Below, in pieces: positions 14,069 to 14,265 of a stretch of DNA of 14,265 nt. Location: positions 1-14,265 of the forward strand of contig MNZY01000035.1 in assembly GCA_001873845.1 (NCBI GenBank), written 5' to 3'. The stretch is from Candidatus Altarchaeum sp. CG2_30_32_3053 (GTDB taxonomy: Archaea; Altiarchaeota; Altiarchaeia; Altiarchaeales; Altiarchaeaceae). The notes beneath the pieces are model-generated. The model was not told the DNA's origin. It searched no databases and saw nothing but the letters and a program-made list of their open reading frames with translations. The position numbers were made by a program, and so were the translations under genes. Every line of letters begins with the position of its first letter. Position 1 is the first letter of the stretch.

Positions 14069-14265
14069 TAGTCAATTTACTAACTTTTGATAATATTATT
14101 TTCGTTTAAAAATTTTTCTCTCCAGCTTTTTGTATAGCTAAATTTTCGTTCTTCAAGCAACTTCAAAAATTCTTCTTGTGAGTGTTCAACAGCATTGTCA
14201 AAATTTAAATATTTGGCAAGTTTTGCTTTTAAATCTTTATTTGCATACTCTATCGAATTCAAATC
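14069..14265. mobile_element. End of a transposable element related to the MITE (continues past window)
   Basis: From 14069 the sequence reads TAGTCA, then after a variable stretch CTTTTGATAATATT (14084-14097), then TTTTCGT. Over the first 37 bases 30 match the left end of the MITE at 3496, including a perfect 14-base block, and the element is likewise preceded by TA (14067-14068). The second end is not in the window. It overlaps the 3' end of a - strand ORF, as expected of an autonomous element whose transposase gene runs up to its inverted repeat. Confidence 0.65.
14080..14265 (-). CDS. C-terminal fragment of an unidentified protein, possibly the transposase of the element
   Basis: The frame is open to the right edge, about 61 residues, with a TAG at 14082-14080; the TTG at 14262 is not a real start. 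The sequence (DLKAKLAKYLNFDNAV, SQEEFLKLLEERKFSYTK, SWREKFLNENNIIKS) is helical and charged and shows no catalytic motif. Its last codons NNIIKS are encoded inside the element's terminal repeat, and the same bases in the MITE left end would read NNIIKR on that strand. This suggests the MITE is an internal-deletion derivative that kept the end of this gene. A transposase of the IS630/Tc1 type would fit the TA duplication but is unproven; the DDE residues would lie outside the window. Confidence 0.5.
   Translation of the reverse strand, partial: DLNSIEYANKDLKAKLAKYLNFDNAVEHSQEEFLKLLEERKFSYTKSWREKFLNENNIIKS

Noticed and set aside
1..14265. CRISPR arrays, tRNA or rRNA genes, phage or toxin-antitoxin modules
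   Set aside because: No regularly spaced repeats, no cloverleaf-like or rRNA-like stretches and no fitting small gene pairs were seen; most of the window is filled by identified coding sequence.

Overview
The window is a dense, very AT-rich (roughly 30% GC by eye) surface-polysaccharide or glycan biosynthesis locus. Seen directly: almost all genes lie on the + strand, joined by ATGA junctions, overlaps of 8-14 bp, or gaps of a few bases. Clear Shine-Dalgarno sequences are scarce, so the genes are probably co-transcribed and translationally coupled. Proteins are rich in Lys, Ile, Asn and Glu. This suits an AT-rich uncultured bacterium or archaeon, but no rRNA, tRNA or marker gene allows placement, and I leave bacterium versus archaeon open.

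Layout. 3-605: C-terminal part of a GT4 glycosyltransferase. 621-1751: a second GT4 enzyme. 1748-2559: a 27-codon ORF and a decayed, truncated gene for a DUF4062 protein unrelated to glycans. 2556-3551: extended SDR sugar-nucleotide dehydratase/epimerase whose last codons are replaced by a small mobile element (3496-3609). 3668-4387: sugar-1-phosphate nucleotidyltransferase. 4384-5595: GT4-like glycosyltransferase. 5592-6695: WecB-type UDP-GlcNAc 2-epimerase. 6682-8547: AsnB-type glutamine amidotransferase. 8550-9770: another GT4 enzyme. 9757-12291: three methyltransferases, the middle one (FkbM family) split by a frameshift in an A9 run. 12256-13713 on the - strand: a Wzx-type flippase converging on the operon with a 36 bp overlap. 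13714-14265: a gene-poor stretch with what looks like the tail of a broken gene, then the end of a transposable element running off the window.

How the genes fit together (inference from families): the SDR enzyme, nucleotidyltransferase and WecB enzyme make activated sugars. The AsnB homologue may amidate a sugar acid. Four glycosyltransferases assemble a repeat unit, the methyltransferases decorate or cap it, and the flippase moves the lipid-linked unit across the membrane. No initiating glycosyl-phosphate transferase or Wzy polymerase is visible here.

The least expected content is a MITE. A 114 bp element with long imperfect terminal inverted repeats sits between two TA dinucleotides inside the 3' end of the SDR gene. 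Removing it with one TA restores the reading frame and the original C-terminal tail. A related element end, overlapping the 3' end of a partial ORF, lies at the right edge (14069 onward) and may be the autonomous parent. I see no clearly new multi-gene defence or other system; the novelty here is in mobile-element and gene-decay signals inside a glycan operon.
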